Assembly: GCF_900312745.1 (NCBI RefSeq) | Contig: NZ_OMPD01000014.1 | Coordinates: forward strand, 434,001-498,000 | Length of the DNA: 64,000 nt | Reading direction: 5' to 3' | Source: Aquimarina sp. AU58 | Lineage (GTDB): Bacteria > Bacteroidota > Bacteroidia > Flavobacteriales > Flavobacteriaceae | Part shown: piece after piece, positions 9,340 to 18,643 of the stretch | How the letters are laid out: each line of letters opens with the position of its first letter | Position numbering within the stretch: the stretch's first letter is position 1 | Program-made: the position numbers and the translations under genes | Notes under the pieces: generated by a model | Seen by the model: the letters and a program-made list of their open reading frames with translations, nothing else | Database searches by the model: none | What the model was told of the DNA's origin: nothing

Positions 9340-9352
9340 CAAACTAGCTAGC
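9340..9352. repeat. Direct repeat CAAACTAGCTAGC, left copy
   Basis: CAAACTAGCTAGC occurs here, 42 bases before the protease ATG, and again at 11690-11702, just after its stop. The repeat includes the palindrome CTAGCTAG. Meaning unknown. Confidence 0.5.
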
Positions 9353-9394
9353 GTTAATTATTAACGTATAACTCAAACTTAACTCTTAAAACCA

Positions 9395-11686
9395 ATGAAA
9401 AATGCAATTTTATTGCTTGTCATATTGTTATGTTCAAGCATTACCGCCTATTCCCAAATAGGCCAAGGAGGAGAACCTTTGTTCTCTAATGAACGTGTTT
9501 CAAAATCAAGTCAAATTCCTAATGTCACATTACCTAAACTAGATATTGCTAAACTACTAAAGGAAGATGCATTAGAATCAAGTAAAGACGTACCAATGCG
9601 TTTTGCGTATGCTCATAAAACGAATCTTAATCCGAAAAATTCTGGAAAATGGTATACCAATTCGAAAGGTGACCGATATTGGTTGATTGAGATTGAATCG
9701 AAAGGAGCATTGTCACTTAATCTTACTTTTTCGAATTTCAAAATTCCTGAAGGAGGTAAATTATTTGTCTATAACAGAGACAAATCTGATGTTCGTGGCG
9801 CATTTACTTCTGCTAATAATAAAAACTCAAAACGATTGGGTTTAGCTCCTGTAAAAGGAGACAAAATCATAGTAGAATATTTTCAACCGGCTCAGGTAAA
9901 ACAACAACCAGATCTAAACATTTCTGCAGTTGCCCATGATTATAGAGGAATAATGAGCATGGCAAAAAACTTTGGAGATTCTGGATCTTGTAATAACAAT
10001 GTAGTTTGTGCAGAAGGAGATCCATGGAGAGATCAAATCAGATCAGTAGCATTAGCAATTTTAGGAAATGGAACCAGATGGTGCTCTGGATCTTTAATGA
10101 ATAATACTGCAAATAATGGAACACCATATTTTTTGACAGCAAATCACTGTACATCTGGTCGTGACGTGACCAACTGGGTATTTGTTTTTAACTATGAATC
10201 TCCTGGGTGTAGCAATAACTCTGACGGGTCAACTAGTCAGTCTATTTCTGGTTCTCAAATGATGGATAGCGGCTCAGGTTCAGATTATGCATTATTAAAA
10301 CTTTCTTCTACACCACCTTCTGCATATAATGTATATTATTCGGGATGGGATGCCACGGGAAGTATTCCTACTCAAACTACAGGTATTCATCACCCTGCTG
10401 GTGATGTGAAAAAGATATCATTTGATAGTGATCCATCTTCAATCACATCGTATTATGGAGGATCAGGATCAGGAACTACCCACTGGAGAGTAAGTGATTG
10501 GGATGATGGAACCACAGAAGGAGGATCTTCTGGATCTCCTCTCTATGATCAAAATAAAAGGGTTGTAGGTCAATTGCATGGTGGAGACGCTGCTTGTGGT
10601 AATAACTCACCAGATTGGTATGGTCGCCTCTCGGTGACATATCCAAATATTTGCCAATGGCTGGCTCCTGGATGTACTACCAAAATAGTGGACGGATATA
10701 ACCCTGGCAGTGGCGGAGATACACAGGCACCTTCTGCTCCTGCGGGATTAAGTGCTTCTAATGTTGCAGCAACTTCTGTATCACTTTCATGGAATGCCTC
10801 TACCGATAATGTTGGGGTGACTGGATATGATGTGTATCAAGGGAATTCAATTGCCACATCGGTAACCGGTACTTCTGCAAATATTACGGGATTGACTGCT
10901 AATACAGCATATCAATTTAGAGTAAAGGCCAAAGATGCAGCAGGAAATATTTCTGGATTTAGTAATACAGTTAATGTAACTACTACAGGCGGTGGTGGAG
11001 TTACTTATTGTTCTGCAAATGGAAATAATGCTTCTGAAGAATATATTAGTAGAGTGCAACTAGGATCTATTGATAAAACTTCTACCGCAGGAAGTGGAGG
11101 ATATAGCGATTTTACATCAGAATCTACAAATCTATCAAAAGGAAGCTCAAATACGATTACGGTAACACCTACCTGGGCAGGTACAACATATAGTGAAGCA
11201 TATAGAGTCTGGATAGATTATAATCAAGATGGTGATTTTACAGATGCCGGAGAACAAGTCTGGACACAATCTGCAACTCAAAACGCAACCGTAAGCGGAA
11301 GCTTTACAGTACCTTCGTCTGCTACCAACGGAACGACTAGAATGCGGGTTACTATGAGATATAATACATCTCCTTCTCCTTGCGGATCATTTAATTATGG
11401 AGAGGTCGAAGATTATACTGTTGTGATTGGTGGATCAGTAGTTGCTAAACAAAATAATAATGTAACACTTTATCCTAATCCGGCTAGAGATATACTAAAT
11501 ATATCTTTCAAGACGCAATCAAAAGAAATCTCATATTCGGTAATAGATATTTTAGGAAAAACAATTATCTCGGTATCAGGTAAAAATCAATCTACCATAG
11601 ATGTTGGACATTTGAAACAGGGAATTTACTTTCTGAAATTTACCGACGGAAACAATCAATATACTAAACGCTTTGTGAAGCGATAA
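9395..11686 (+). CDS. T9SS-secreted trypsin-like serine endopeptidase with Fn3 and GEVED domains
   Basis: A 763-residue exported protease. Residues 1-20 form a signal peptide (ending TAYSQ). The catalytic domain, about 180-430, has the triad His251 (LTANHC), Asp297 (SDYALLKL) and Ser379 (GGSSGSP), in the style of lysyl endopeptidase/Achromobacter protease I and with many cysteines. A fibronectin type III domain (about 445-530) and a GEVED domain (about 535-670, ending 'NYGEVEDYTV') follow. The last 80 residues are a type A T9SS sorting domain ('LYPNPARDILNI...GIYFLKFTDG...YTKRFVKR'). It is probably secreted to the surface or medium as a scavenging protease. It ends at a strong bidirectional terminator. 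Confidence 0.94.
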   Translation: MKNAILLLVILLCSSITAYSQIGQGGEPLFSNERVSKSSQIPNVTLPKLDIAKLLKEDALESSKDVPMRFAYAHKTNLNPKNSGKWYTNSKGDRYWLIEIESKGALSLNLTFSNFKIPEGGKLFVYNRDKSDVRGAFTSANNKNSKRLGLAPVKGDKIIVEYFQPAQVKQQPDLNISAVAHDYRGIMSMAKNFGDSGSCNNNVVCAEGDPWRDQIRSVALAILGNGTRWCSGSLMNNTANNGTPYFLTANHCTSGRDVTNWVFVFNYESPGCSNNSDGSTSQSISGSQMMDSGSGSDYALLKLSSTPPSAYNVYYSGWDATGSIPTQTTGIHHPAGDVKKISFDSDPSSITSYYGGSGSGTTHWRVSDWDDGTTEGGSSGSPLYDQNKRVVGQLHGGDAACGNNSPDWYGRLSVTYPNICQWLAPGCTTKIVDGYNPGSGGDTQAPSAPAGLSASNVAATSVSLSWNASTDNVGVTGYDVYQGNSIATSVTGTSANITGLTANTAYQFRVKAKDAAGNISGFSNTVNVTTTGGGGVTYCSANGNNASEEYISRVQLGSIDKTSTAGSGGYSDFTSESTNLSKGSSNTITVTPTWAGTTYSEAYRVWIDYNQDGDFTDAGEQVWTQSATQNATVSGSFTVPSSATNGTTRMRVTMRYNTSPSPCGSFNYGEVEDYTVVIGGSVVAKQNNNVTLYPNPARDILNISFKTQSKEISYSVIDILGKTIISVSGKNQSTIDVGHLKQGIYFLKFTDGNNQYTKRFVKR

Positions 11687-11719
11687 AGTCAAACTAGCTA
11701 GCTTAGTATGTAAAATATG

Positions 11720-11767
11720 AAAAAGAGAGTGGGATTCCTGAGTTTTATCAGGAACTCACTCTTTTTT
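11720..11767. terminator. Bidirectional rho-independent terminator
   Basis: A-rich left arm with GAGAGTGGGATTCCTGA pairs with TCAGGAACTCACTC and ends in a T-run; the loop is about GTTTTA. It lies between the convergent protease gene and the YCII lipoprotein gene and has A and T tracts on the proper sides for both. Confidence 0.85.
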
Positions 11768-11773
11768 ATTTAC

Positions 11774-12280
11774 TTACCTCAAAGGAAATCCTTTTGCTGC
11801 CCACCAAGGATGTATTTCGATAGTTAGACGGCCGGATTTTACCATAGGATCCATGTTAGCCAAGCTATCTGCCATTTTTTGTGTTGGTGTATTGTAAATT
11901 GTGATTCCACGAATATCACCATCATCTCCAAAAGGTCCCGAAATATCGGCGTATCCTTCTTTATACATTCTACCAAGATGTCCAAGATGTAATTTTTGTA
12001 AACTATCTGCTTCTTCCTTATTTTGAGAACGATTGGGGCCTTTTTTTAAGAAAGCAATAAAATACTGTTGCATAATCACGGTATCTCCGGTTTCTTCATC
12101 TATATAATCAAAGATCTTAAAGCCATTTTTTTGCAACTTTTCCTTGATTGATTTTACTGAAGGTTCAATTTCTTCGGTAACCTCTTTTGTAGTCTCCGAT
12201 TGTGGAATGCTTTCTTCTTTAGGTTGTTGTTTACAAGAGAAAAGGAATAGTAATGCAAAAAATATGAGTAGTTTTTTCAT
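11774..12280 (-). CDS. YCII-domain lipoprotein
   Basis: I choose the start at 12280, which gives a lipoprotein signal (MKKLLIFFALLFLFSC, lipobox LFSC), over an upstream in-frame start at 12361. A low-complexity acidic linker (KEESIPQSETTKEVTEEIEP) leads to a YCII-like domain at about residues 75-165: 'YFIAFLKKGPNRSQ', 'LHLGHLGRMYKEGYADISGPFGDDGDIRGITIY' and 'DPMVKSGRLTIEIHPWW'. The conserved His and Asp of the YCII fold are visible. Such domains are small ferredoxin-fold units of uncertain enzymatic role. Placement on an envelope lipoprotein is common in Bacteroidetes. Function unknown. Confidence 0.8.
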   Translation of the reverse strand: MKKLLIFFALLFLFSCKQQPKEESIPQSETTKEVTEEIEPSVKSIKEKLQKNGFKIFDYIDEETGDTVIMQQYFIAFLKKGPNRSQNKEEADSLQKLHLGHLGRMYKEGYADISGPFGDDGDIRGITIYNTPTQKMADSLANMDPMVKSGRLTIEIHPWWAAKGFPLR

Positions 12281-12368
12281 CTTAATGAAGCTTTTAGTCA
12301 TTTCTGGTGTTAAAATAATGAATTTTACTCGAATTGGATGGTGTTTCAATTTAGTAACCAAAACATAA

Positions 12369-14090
12369 TCAGATAGTGATTTTAAATGTAGTCCCCTTAC
12401 CTAGAGTACTTTCTACATGAACCTTAGCATTGTTCATGTCTAAAAAATCTTTGGTGATCAATAAACCTATACCTGTACTACTTTCTCCTCCTGTACCTTC
12501 TTTTTTATGAGTCTTATTGTATTCAAAAAGCCTATTTAATTCATCAGGGTTCATACCGATTCCTGTATCTTCGATTTCAATAAGGTGTTTGGTTTTGGAT
12601 TGATGTAGTCGTACTTGAATTTCTCCCTCTTTTTGAGTGTATTTTATAGCATTAGAGATGATATTTCTTAAGCTGGCCAAAATCATATTCTTATCTGCAT
12701 GAATATAGGTGTCATTGGTAAAATAATGTGTAGAAAACTTTAGGCTTTTTAGGTTTATAATAGGCTGAAAATATTCAGTAATATTTTCAAATAACTCGAT
12801 AATACTGAATAGAGATTTTTCTGGTTTTAACGCTAATAAATCATTTTTAGACCAACTAATAAGGTTTTCTAAGGTAAAATGAATAGAGGTGGTATTTTGC
12901 TCAATAGATTTTATAATTTCTTTTAATTGAGTTTTGTCATAGCTTTCAAAGTCTTCTAAGACTAGTTTCAGAAGTACATCCATAGTTCCTATTCCTCCTC
13001 TTACATCATGGGATATTAGAGACAGGAATTTTGACTTCATGATATTAAGTTGTGTTAGTTGAGTATTTCTTTTAGAGAAAGAATAAAAAAGTAATACAAG
13101 TAAAGAGGTGAATACTACTCCAGCTATTAGAATGATTAAAGGATAAGATGTTCTTTCGTTTTTTATATATGTAATTGTAGGATCGGCGACTAACACCCAT
13201 TTTTTCCCCCATAAGATTGGTAAATCAAATTGATGTGTGAAATTTATCTGGGCATCGACTTGTTTAGATTGATAGGTAAATAAGGTATCTTTAGAAATTC
13301 CGTCTTTTTGATTTAGTAACGACATCCGAATTTCTTTAGATATATTGGTGTTATTAGCAGCTTCAAAGATTTTCGAAAATTTGAAAACCCCAAGTACAAA
13401 TCCTTTAAGGTTTTTTGGGTCGTAGTTTTTTTGAGATTCATTATCAATAAAAATAGGCAGAAAAGCTAAGCATCCTTCTGGATTTGTTTTTTCTTGCACT
13501 AATTTCACATTTCCGCTAATAAGGGGTTTACCCAATAATTGTGAGGATTTAAGAGTGTTATACCGCTCTTTTTCTGAACCTAAGTCATATCCAAAAGCAT
13601 TTTTGTTTTTTGCGAAAGGATCAACATAATAGACAGGAAAATATTCTTTTCTGATTTTTGCATTTACCAATTGATTAAAACTGTCTTTTTCTGAAAAGCT
13701 AAAATCAGAAAATTCTTGTTGATGCTTTTTCTCATAAAAGGACCTCATTTCATGTTTTACCCAGGGAACCCATTCTAAAGCCAAAAAACTACTATTTCTT
13801 TTACGTATAGATTGAGATTCTGTAATAAACATTTGATAACTAGGGATCTCGTTTGATTTGAATAATGTGGCTAGTGTGTGTAAGGAGACTAGGTTTAACT
13901 CAAATTCTCTGTGCAGAGATGCTGCAAATTGATCAACTTCATTCTTGAATTTGATTTCAATTTTTTTTTGCTCGAGGATATAATAGGATCTTGCCAGAAG
14001 TATTGAGAGTGATAATCCTATAGCCCAAATAACAGGAATACAATATTTAGAATCAATAAGGGATTTTAAATAATACCGTTTTCTTTTCAT
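12369..14090 (-). CDS. CHASE-domain sensor histidine kinase
   Basis: A 573-residue membrane kinase. TM1 (about 15-33) and TM2 (about 310-332) bracket an extracellular CHASE domain ('QSIRKRNSSFLALEWVPWVKHEMR', 'YPVYYVDPF', 'GYDLGSEKERYNTL'). The HisKA box has His in SLISHDVRGGIG, and the HATPase domain has N (NIISNAIKYT), G1 (EDTGIGM) and G2 (GIGLLI) boxes. It carries no receiver and no response regulator follows it, but a kinase and response-regulator pair is divergently encoded 400 bases away and could share a target. The CHASE domain implies sensing of a small extracellular ligand, which cannot be named. Confidence 0.9.
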   Translation of the reverse strand: MKRKRYYLKSLIDSKYCIPVIWAIGLSLSILLARSYYILEQKKIEIKFKNEVDQFAASLHREFELNLVSLHTLATLFKSNEIPSYQMFITESQSIRKRNSSFLALEWVPWVKHEMRSFYEKKHQQEFSDFSFSEKDSFNQLVNAKIRKEYFPVYYVDPFAKNKNAFGYDLGSEKERYNTLKSSQLLGKPLISGNVKLVQEKTNPEGCLAFLPIFIDNESQKNYDPKNLKGFVLGVFKFSKIFEAANNTNISKEIRMSLLNQKDGISKDTLFTYQSKQVDAQINFTHQFDLPILWGKKWVLVADPTITYIKNERTSYPLIILIAGVVFTSLLVLLFYSFSKRNTQLTQLNIMKSKFLSLISHDVRGGIGTMDVLLKLVLEDFESYDKTQLKEIIKSIEQNTTSIHFTLENLISWSKNDLLALKPEKSLFSIIELFENITEYFQPIINLKSLKFSTHYFTNDTYIHADKNMILASLRNIISNAIKYTQKEGEIQVRLHQSKTKHLIEIEDTGIGMNPDELNRLFEYNKTHKKEGTGGESSTGIGLLITKDFLDMNNAKVHVESTLGKGTTFKITI

Positions 14091-14167
14091 AATTTTTAGA
14101 AGCTCAATAGATCTTTTATATTAATGGGGTTGTAGTAGTAAAAAGAAGAACTCTTCAGATGTTTTGA

Positions 14168-14352
14168 AAAGGGATATAAGCTTCAGAATTCTTAATAGGG
14201 GTAACTTTCTTAATAGGGATAATTTAAAGATAGTAATTATTATGTTGATTATGATGAATAGAAGATGTAAATTTTATTTTTTTATTATTGATTTACAGTT
14301 GTTTATGTTGTGTTATTGTAGTAACTTTAATACAAACATTATATCCCTATTA
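14168..14352. promoter_or_regulatory. Cluster of AGGGrTA motifs in the divergent kinase intergenic region
   Basis: The 396-base gap between the two kinase genes contains TTCTTAATAGGGR twice at an 18-base period (14189 and 14207). Related AGGGATA is at 14170 and its complement TATCCCT at 14342. I see no convincing gene in the gap: a 64-codon frame from a TTG at 14164 is low-complexity. The repeats could be binding sites for a response regulator controlling both directions. Confidence 0.4.
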
Positions 14353-14486
14353 TTCTGATGTTTTACCTTACCCTGAGACCGGTTTTTTAATAGTAAAAAC
14401 AAATAACTACAATGATAGTTGTATTAGGCTACCTCATTAATAAATTTAAATGTCAAAATTTCATATAATGCTGTAATGACAATACG

Positions 14487-15932
14487 ATGAAAACAAGTTC
14501 TGTATATATAAAAAAAAATGTACTTAATAATGATCTTATCACAATAGTAAATGATAATGGATATTTTGTTGAGTCAAACCCTCAGTGGTCTGTTTTATTA
14601 GGATATAGTAAAAAGGAATTGTTAAGTATTCCTTATTTAACTTTGGTGCACTATGAAGATAGGAGTAAGGCCAAACAAGCAATCGAGAACCAACTACAAA
14701 CTCCTAACTCTAAACCATTCATAGTTAGACTTATTAGTAAAATGGGAGATATAATATGGTTAGAATCTATTATAACCAAGATAGGATATGAAGAAGGCTT
14801 TTTACTAATTGCAAAAGATATAACTCAAAAAAAAACAGAAAAATCTTCAATAGAAGCAGATTTAATTGCTCTAAAACTTAAAAATAGACAATTAGAAGAT
14901 CTATTTAATTTAAGCCAGGATTTAATAACCATTTCAAATCCTGAAGGGTATTTTACCAAATTAAACCCGCAATGGAGTAAAACTATGGGATATACCGAAA
15001 CAGAATTAATGGATAAACCTTACTTAACATTTGTGCATCCAGATGATCAACAAAATACTGTTGCAGAAGCAGCAAAACAATTTGATGGGACTACCATATT
15101 TAACTTTAGGAATAGATACCTTACTAAAGCAGGAGAAATTGTTTGGTTAGATTGGAACGCCACCGCATTAGATCATACCGGAGAAGTATTTGGAATTGCC
15201 AGAAATATTACAAAAGCCATTAGACAAGAACAAAAAATAGAAGCGACATTACAGGAATTGATAGCAAAAAATAAGCAATTAGAGGACTATGCCTATATTA
15301 CCTCTCATAATTTAAGATCACCAGTGGCTAATATTTTTATGCTTACCAAATTTTTGGAAGAAAGTACGCTTACCGAAGAGCAAATGAATTATACAGATAT
15401 GATCAAAAACTCTGCAGAGGTACTTAATAAAACAATGAAAGATTTGATAAACGTTGTGCAGATTAATGAATCTACAGATATGACTATTCAAAATATTTCT
15501 CTTCAAGAAACATGTATAGAAGTAAAAAGGCAATTAAGTGCAAAAATCATGGAGACTCAGGCAAAAATCATTACTGATTTTAAAGTTGAAGAAATTTCCT
15601 ATTCGATTGCTTATTTAAGAAGTATATTTCTTAATCTTATTTCAAACTCACTAAAATACTGCTCTTCCAAAAGAAACCCTGTCATTCATATTTCTTCTGA
15701 AAAAGTGAATAATAGAATTCAACTAATATTTAAAGATAATGGATTGGGAATTGACTTAGATAAATATAGAGATAAAGTGTTTGGGTTTAGAAAAACGTTT
15801 CATAAAAATGCTGGCGCCAAAGGATTAGGGCTTTTCATAATTAAAAATCAAATCGAAGCCTTAAAAGGGACAATAGCTATTGATAGCGAACTTGATAAAG
15901 GAACTAAATTTACTATAAATATTGTGTTATGA
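14487..15932 (+). CDS. Double-PAS soluble histidine kinase
   Basis: A 481-residue kinase with no membrane segment. Two PAS domains, about 14-115 and 138-245, share the 'NPQW..(L/M)GY(S/T)..EL...PYL..VH..D' pattern, so they look like an internal duplication. PAC-like tails follow ('LLIAKDITQK', 'FGIARNITKA'). The HisKA-like H-box is ITSHNLRSPVANI and the HATPase domain has NLISNSLKYC, DNGLGID and KGLGLFI. Its last codon overlaps the response-regulator gene by 4 bases (ATGA), so the two are a translationally coupled two-component pair. It probably senses a cytosolic signal through PAS. Confidence 0.9.
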   Translation: MKTSSVYIKKNVLNNDLITIVNDNGYFVESNPQWSVLLGYSKKELLSIPYLTLVHYEDRSKAKQAIENQLQTPNSKPFIVRLISKMGDIIWLESIITKIGYEEGFLLIAKDITQKKTEKSSIEADLIALKLKNRQLEDLFNLSQDLITISNPEGYFTKLNPQWSKTMGYTETELMDKPYLTFVHPDDQQNTVAEAAKQFDGTTIFNFRNRYLTKAGEIVWLDWNATALDHTGEVFGIARNITKAIRQEQKIEATLQELIAKNKQLEDYAYITSHNLRSPVANIFMLTKFLEESTLTEEQMNYTDMIKNSAEVLNKTMKDLINVVQINESTDMTIQNISLQETCIEVKRQLSAKIMETQAKIITDFKVEEISYSIAYLRSIFLNLISNSLKYCSSKRNPVIHISSEKVNNRIQLIFKDNGLGIDLDKYRDKVFGFRKTFHKNAGAKGLGLFIIKNQIEALKGTIAIDSELDKGTKFTINIVL

Positions 15933-16330
15933 TTAAGGAGAACCATATTTTATGTCTAATAGATGATGATAACATTCACCAGTTTATCATAAAAAAAATC
16001 GTACATAAGCTTAGCCCTAATCAAAAACTACTTGTATTCTCTAATGGAGAAGAAGGTATTAATTTCATAAGATCAACAATTGGGAAAATAGAGAAGTTAC
16101 CAGATTTAATTTTACTAGACATAAATATGCCTGTTATGGATGGTTGGGGATTTCTGGAAGAATTCGTTACAATCACTCCAGAAATTAAAAAAGATATTAT
16201 TATTTACATCTTATCATCGTCAGACAATCCAACAGATACAGAAAAAGCTAAAGAATTTGAATTGGTTTCTGGATATCTTATTAAACCTATTAATGAAGAT
16301 CAATTAGAGTCACTATTAGAAAGTGTCTGA
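15929..16330 (+). CDS. Single-domain response regulator
   Basis: A 133-residue CheY-like receiver with no output domain. The acidic pair DDD is near the N-terminus (CLIDDDNIHQF), the phospho-acceptor Asp lies in LILLDINMPVMDGW, the switch Ser/Thr in YILSSSDNP and the conserved Lys in GYLIKPI. It is coupled by ATGA overlap to the PAS kinase. The sequence matches the rapid-response 'Rcp1-like' receivers that follow PAS kinases in Bacteroidetes. Without an output domain it must act by protein contact or in a phosphorelay. Confidence 0.92.
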   Translation: MIKENHILCLIDDDNIHQFIIKKIVHKLSPNQKLLVFSNGEEGINFIRSTIGKIEKLPDLILLDINMPVMDGWGFLEEFVTITPEIKKDIIIYILSSSDNPTDTEKAKEFELVSGYLIKPINEDQLESLLESV

Positions 16331-16376
16331 CTTATACATTAAGTCTCTATTGTCATCAAACTCATATCTATGCTAG

Positions 16377-16420
16377 ATAACCCCATCAAGTATATTTGTA
16401 TTTGATGGGAGTTATTTTTA
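16377..16420. terminator. Bidirectional terminator
   Basis: Stem ATAAC-CCCATCAA (16377-16389) with TTGATGGG-AGTTAT (16402-16415), 12-base loop, followed by a T-rich run. It lies between the convergent response regulator and barrel-protein genes. Confidence 0.7.
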
Positions 16421-16429
16421 TCATGCATA

Positions 16430-17335
16430 CTATCTAGTGGTATATACTAATCCAAATGAAAAAACAGATTCTTTATTATAATTTCTACCATCTAGAGTAG
16501 TACTGTAACCAGCAGAAATACCTAAAGCGTTTTTGTAAACGGGAACATAAAAATCGAAAGAAAGATTAGTGAAATCTACTTCGGTTTCTGGTAAGATAGC
16601 GGGTCCTCCTGCATTACCAAATTCTGGGGTGCCAATATCATATCCCGACATAGAGTTTTGTATGTCGAGTTTAGCATGTACATAAAGAAATTTATTATAG
16701 TACCCTATTTTGGCACTGTACAACATAGCATTAGGAATATCAAAATCATTACTGTTACGTATACTATATCCTAATTGTAGTTCACTAAATATTTTAAACG
16801 GAGTGGTATATTGAAATATAGCTGAACCATTAACAGTGGTAGCTTCATTACCTAGAGAAAGTACGCCTCCTCCTTTATAATTCCCTACAGGAAATGTTAC
16901 TCCAGAAGCACCTCCTAGGGTTATCTGGGAAGAGTTGTCAAATTTTTTCTCCAAAACTCTGGCTTTTAGAAAAATCCCTAAATCCTGAATACCATCTACC
17001 TGTGCTACATTTTGAACGGGATCAAGTGCTCCATCTTCACTTTCGACACTAATATATGGTAGAGTAACGGTTGTAGATAACCAGTTTGTGATGGCATATT
17101 GGCTATAAAAAGAAATAATAGATGAAGAAATTTCTCCTAAACCAGCAGGGTTTCCTTCAGATAATGTAGACCCTCTATAGAACTGATCATAACTCTTGTA
17201 TCCATAACTGGGGGCTAAGGTAAAAGAATTCTTTTTAGGGTAAAATCCGTTTACAGGAACTTGTCCTATCACATTTAAAAATGGGAAAATACATAATGTG
17301 ATCCCTATTAGGGATCTTTTAGATTTGTGCAACAT
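16430..17335 (-). CDS. Outer-membrane beta-barrel protein (MetA/transporter-like)
   Basis: 301 residues with a signal peptide (about 1-24, ending NVIGQ) and then alternating short amphipathic strands ('FTLAPSYGYKSYDQFYRG', 'WLSTTVTLPYISVESED', 'SQITLGGASGVTFPVGNY', 'PFKIFSELQLGYSIRNSN', 'FLYVHAKLDIQN', 'ALGISAGYSTTLDGRNYN'). The final residues 'FSFGLVYTTR' fit a barrel end strand. The pattern matches the flavobacterial transporter/phenol MetA-like barrel family. The substrate is unknown. It shares the terminator with the response regulator to its left. Confidence 0.75.
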   Translation of the reverse strand: MLHKSKRSLIGITLCIFPFLNVIGQVPVNGFYPKKNSFTLAPSYGYKSYDQFYRGSTLSEGNPAGLGEISSSIISFYSQYAITNWLSTTVTLPYISVESEDGALDPVQNVAQVDGIQDLGIFLKARVLEKKFDNSSQITLGGASGVTFPVGNYKGGGVLSLGNEATTVNGSAIFQYTTPFKIFSELQLGYSIRNSNDFDIPNAMLYSAKIGYYNKFLYVHAKLDIQNSMSGYDIGTPEFGNAGGPAILPETEVDFTNLSFDFYVPVYKNALGISAGYSTTLDGRNYNKESVFSFGLVYTTR

Positions 17336-17552
17336 AACTGTAATTTTGGTTAATAAATTAGTTGGCTTAGCCGTGCTTATTCAGTTCACCTTACCAATAT
17401 TACATGTTACTCTTTTGTTAAGATTTATTAAAGCAATGTTAATAGAAGTCAAAAACTTATTGATCTTACTTTTTTACCATAATAAGTGTGGTTTTTACTT
17501 GATTGAGAAAGAATATTAAGATGTATACTTGTTTAACAAAATGAGAATCAAT

Positions 17553-18605
17553 TTATAATACTTTTATTTTTATATATTGATAACAATGTTCTTTAAATCC
17601 TTCATTTTCGGCATGTTGTAATGACATTATCTTCATGCAAAACTCATCTTTGTTGATCCAAAAAATACTATTCTCTTCTTGTGAATGGAACCATCCTTGA
17701 AAATTAACCATCAATCTCAATATATACTTGTTTTTTTCTATATCAAATAACTGTAGATCTGTCGGTTCTATAGTTTGTCCATCTATAGAAGCGGTGATCA
17801 TTTTTTTCCAATTTGGCGAAATAATTGGTTTTTCGGCAAGAGTATCTTTTCTGGCCGTAGCCTTATTAATTAATAAATGTTCACTATATCCTATATAATC
17901 TCCTCGAATCACATAGACGTTTAAACTATCTATAGCTCCTAAATAATGATAAGACGCATAACCCATATCTTTTTCTCGTATATCTAGCAATGTAATAACG
18001 CCCTGATCAGTAGGCAAATCTATTTTCCCATTGTTTTTTTTAATCTCTAACGTATCTTCTTTTATTGTTATGAAGTTGTTTTGTCTTTGTTTTAACTCTT
18101 CATAAGTTTTTTTTGAGATTAACTCTAAAATAAGATATTTATCTATATCACTATCCTTATTATATGAACGAGTAGAGTTTAAATCAGTATTAGATAATCG
18201 ATATGGCATTGGGTTTTCTCTGGTTAAGAATCCATCAAAAACATAGCCTTTTATACTGGTGGTTTCTTTTGAATCTATTAATACCCATTTACCATCAATT
18301 GTTTTTGTGCCTTCTTTAACCTGAAAAGTTTGATGAGTCTCTTCAATAATTTCAACAGGAGTCCCGTAATCCAAAGTACTTATCTTTTCGGCATTAATAT
18401 CAGGCTGTTTTCGTACACTAAGCCCGTTAATAGCTGTTATATAATGAAATATAGTATTGTCAATTTTTTCTGAAGATGCTTCTATGTTGTTTTGACGATC
18501 ATTTTTATGCTCATCCCGTTTATCTTTTGTACTACTACTATCTTTACAGTTCAAGAAAGACATAACAATAAGTAGTAACATGATCAGATTTAAAAGCTTC
18601 CTCAT
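17553..18605 (-). CDS. SH3-domain lipoprotein
   Basis: 350 residues with a lipoprotein signal (MRKLLNLIMLLLIVMSFLNC, lipobox FLNC) and a polar linker (KDSSSTKDKRDEHKNDRQNN). A bacterial SH3b-like domain covers about 53-135: 'YITAINGLSVRKQPDINAEKISTLDYGTPVEIIE...GKWVLIDSKETTSIKGYVFDGFL'. The C-terminal 200 residues have no domain I recognise. SH3b domains often bind cell-wall or peptide ligands, so a periplasmic or surface role is likely. A second SH3 protein is at 55694-56509. Confidence 0.8.
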   Translation of the reverse strand: MRKLLNLIMLLLIVMSFLNCKDSSSTKDKRDEHKNDRQNNIEASSEKIDNTIFHYITAINGLSVRKQPDINAEKISTLDYGTPVEIIEETHQTFQVKEGTKTIDGKWVLIDSKETTSIKGYVFDGFLTRENPMPYRLSNTDLNSTRSYNKDSDIDKYLILELISKKTYEELKQRQNNFITIKEDTLEIKKNNGKIDLPTDQGVITLLDIREKDMGYASYHYLGAIDSLNVYVIRGDYIGYSEHLLINKATARKDTLAEKPIISPNWKKMITASIDGQTIEPTDLQLFDIEKNKYILRLMVNFQGWFHSQEENSIFWINKDEFCMKIMSLQHAENEGFKEHCYQYIKIKVL

Positions 18606-18643
18606 TCTATTAGTTTTTAAAATATTTTAAAGTAAAAAATGAT

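Noticed and set aside
14164-14358. Open frame of 64 codons between the two histidine kinases
   Set aside because: It starts with TTG, is composed mainly of Ile/Leu/Phe/Asn codons typical of AT-rich non-coding sequence, and matches nothing. I treat the gap as regulatory.
17298-17519. Plus-strand frame over the start of the barrel gene
   Set aside because: It overlaps the 5' end of the minus-strand barrel gene and its upstream region, is hydrophobic by AT bias, and has no supporting features.
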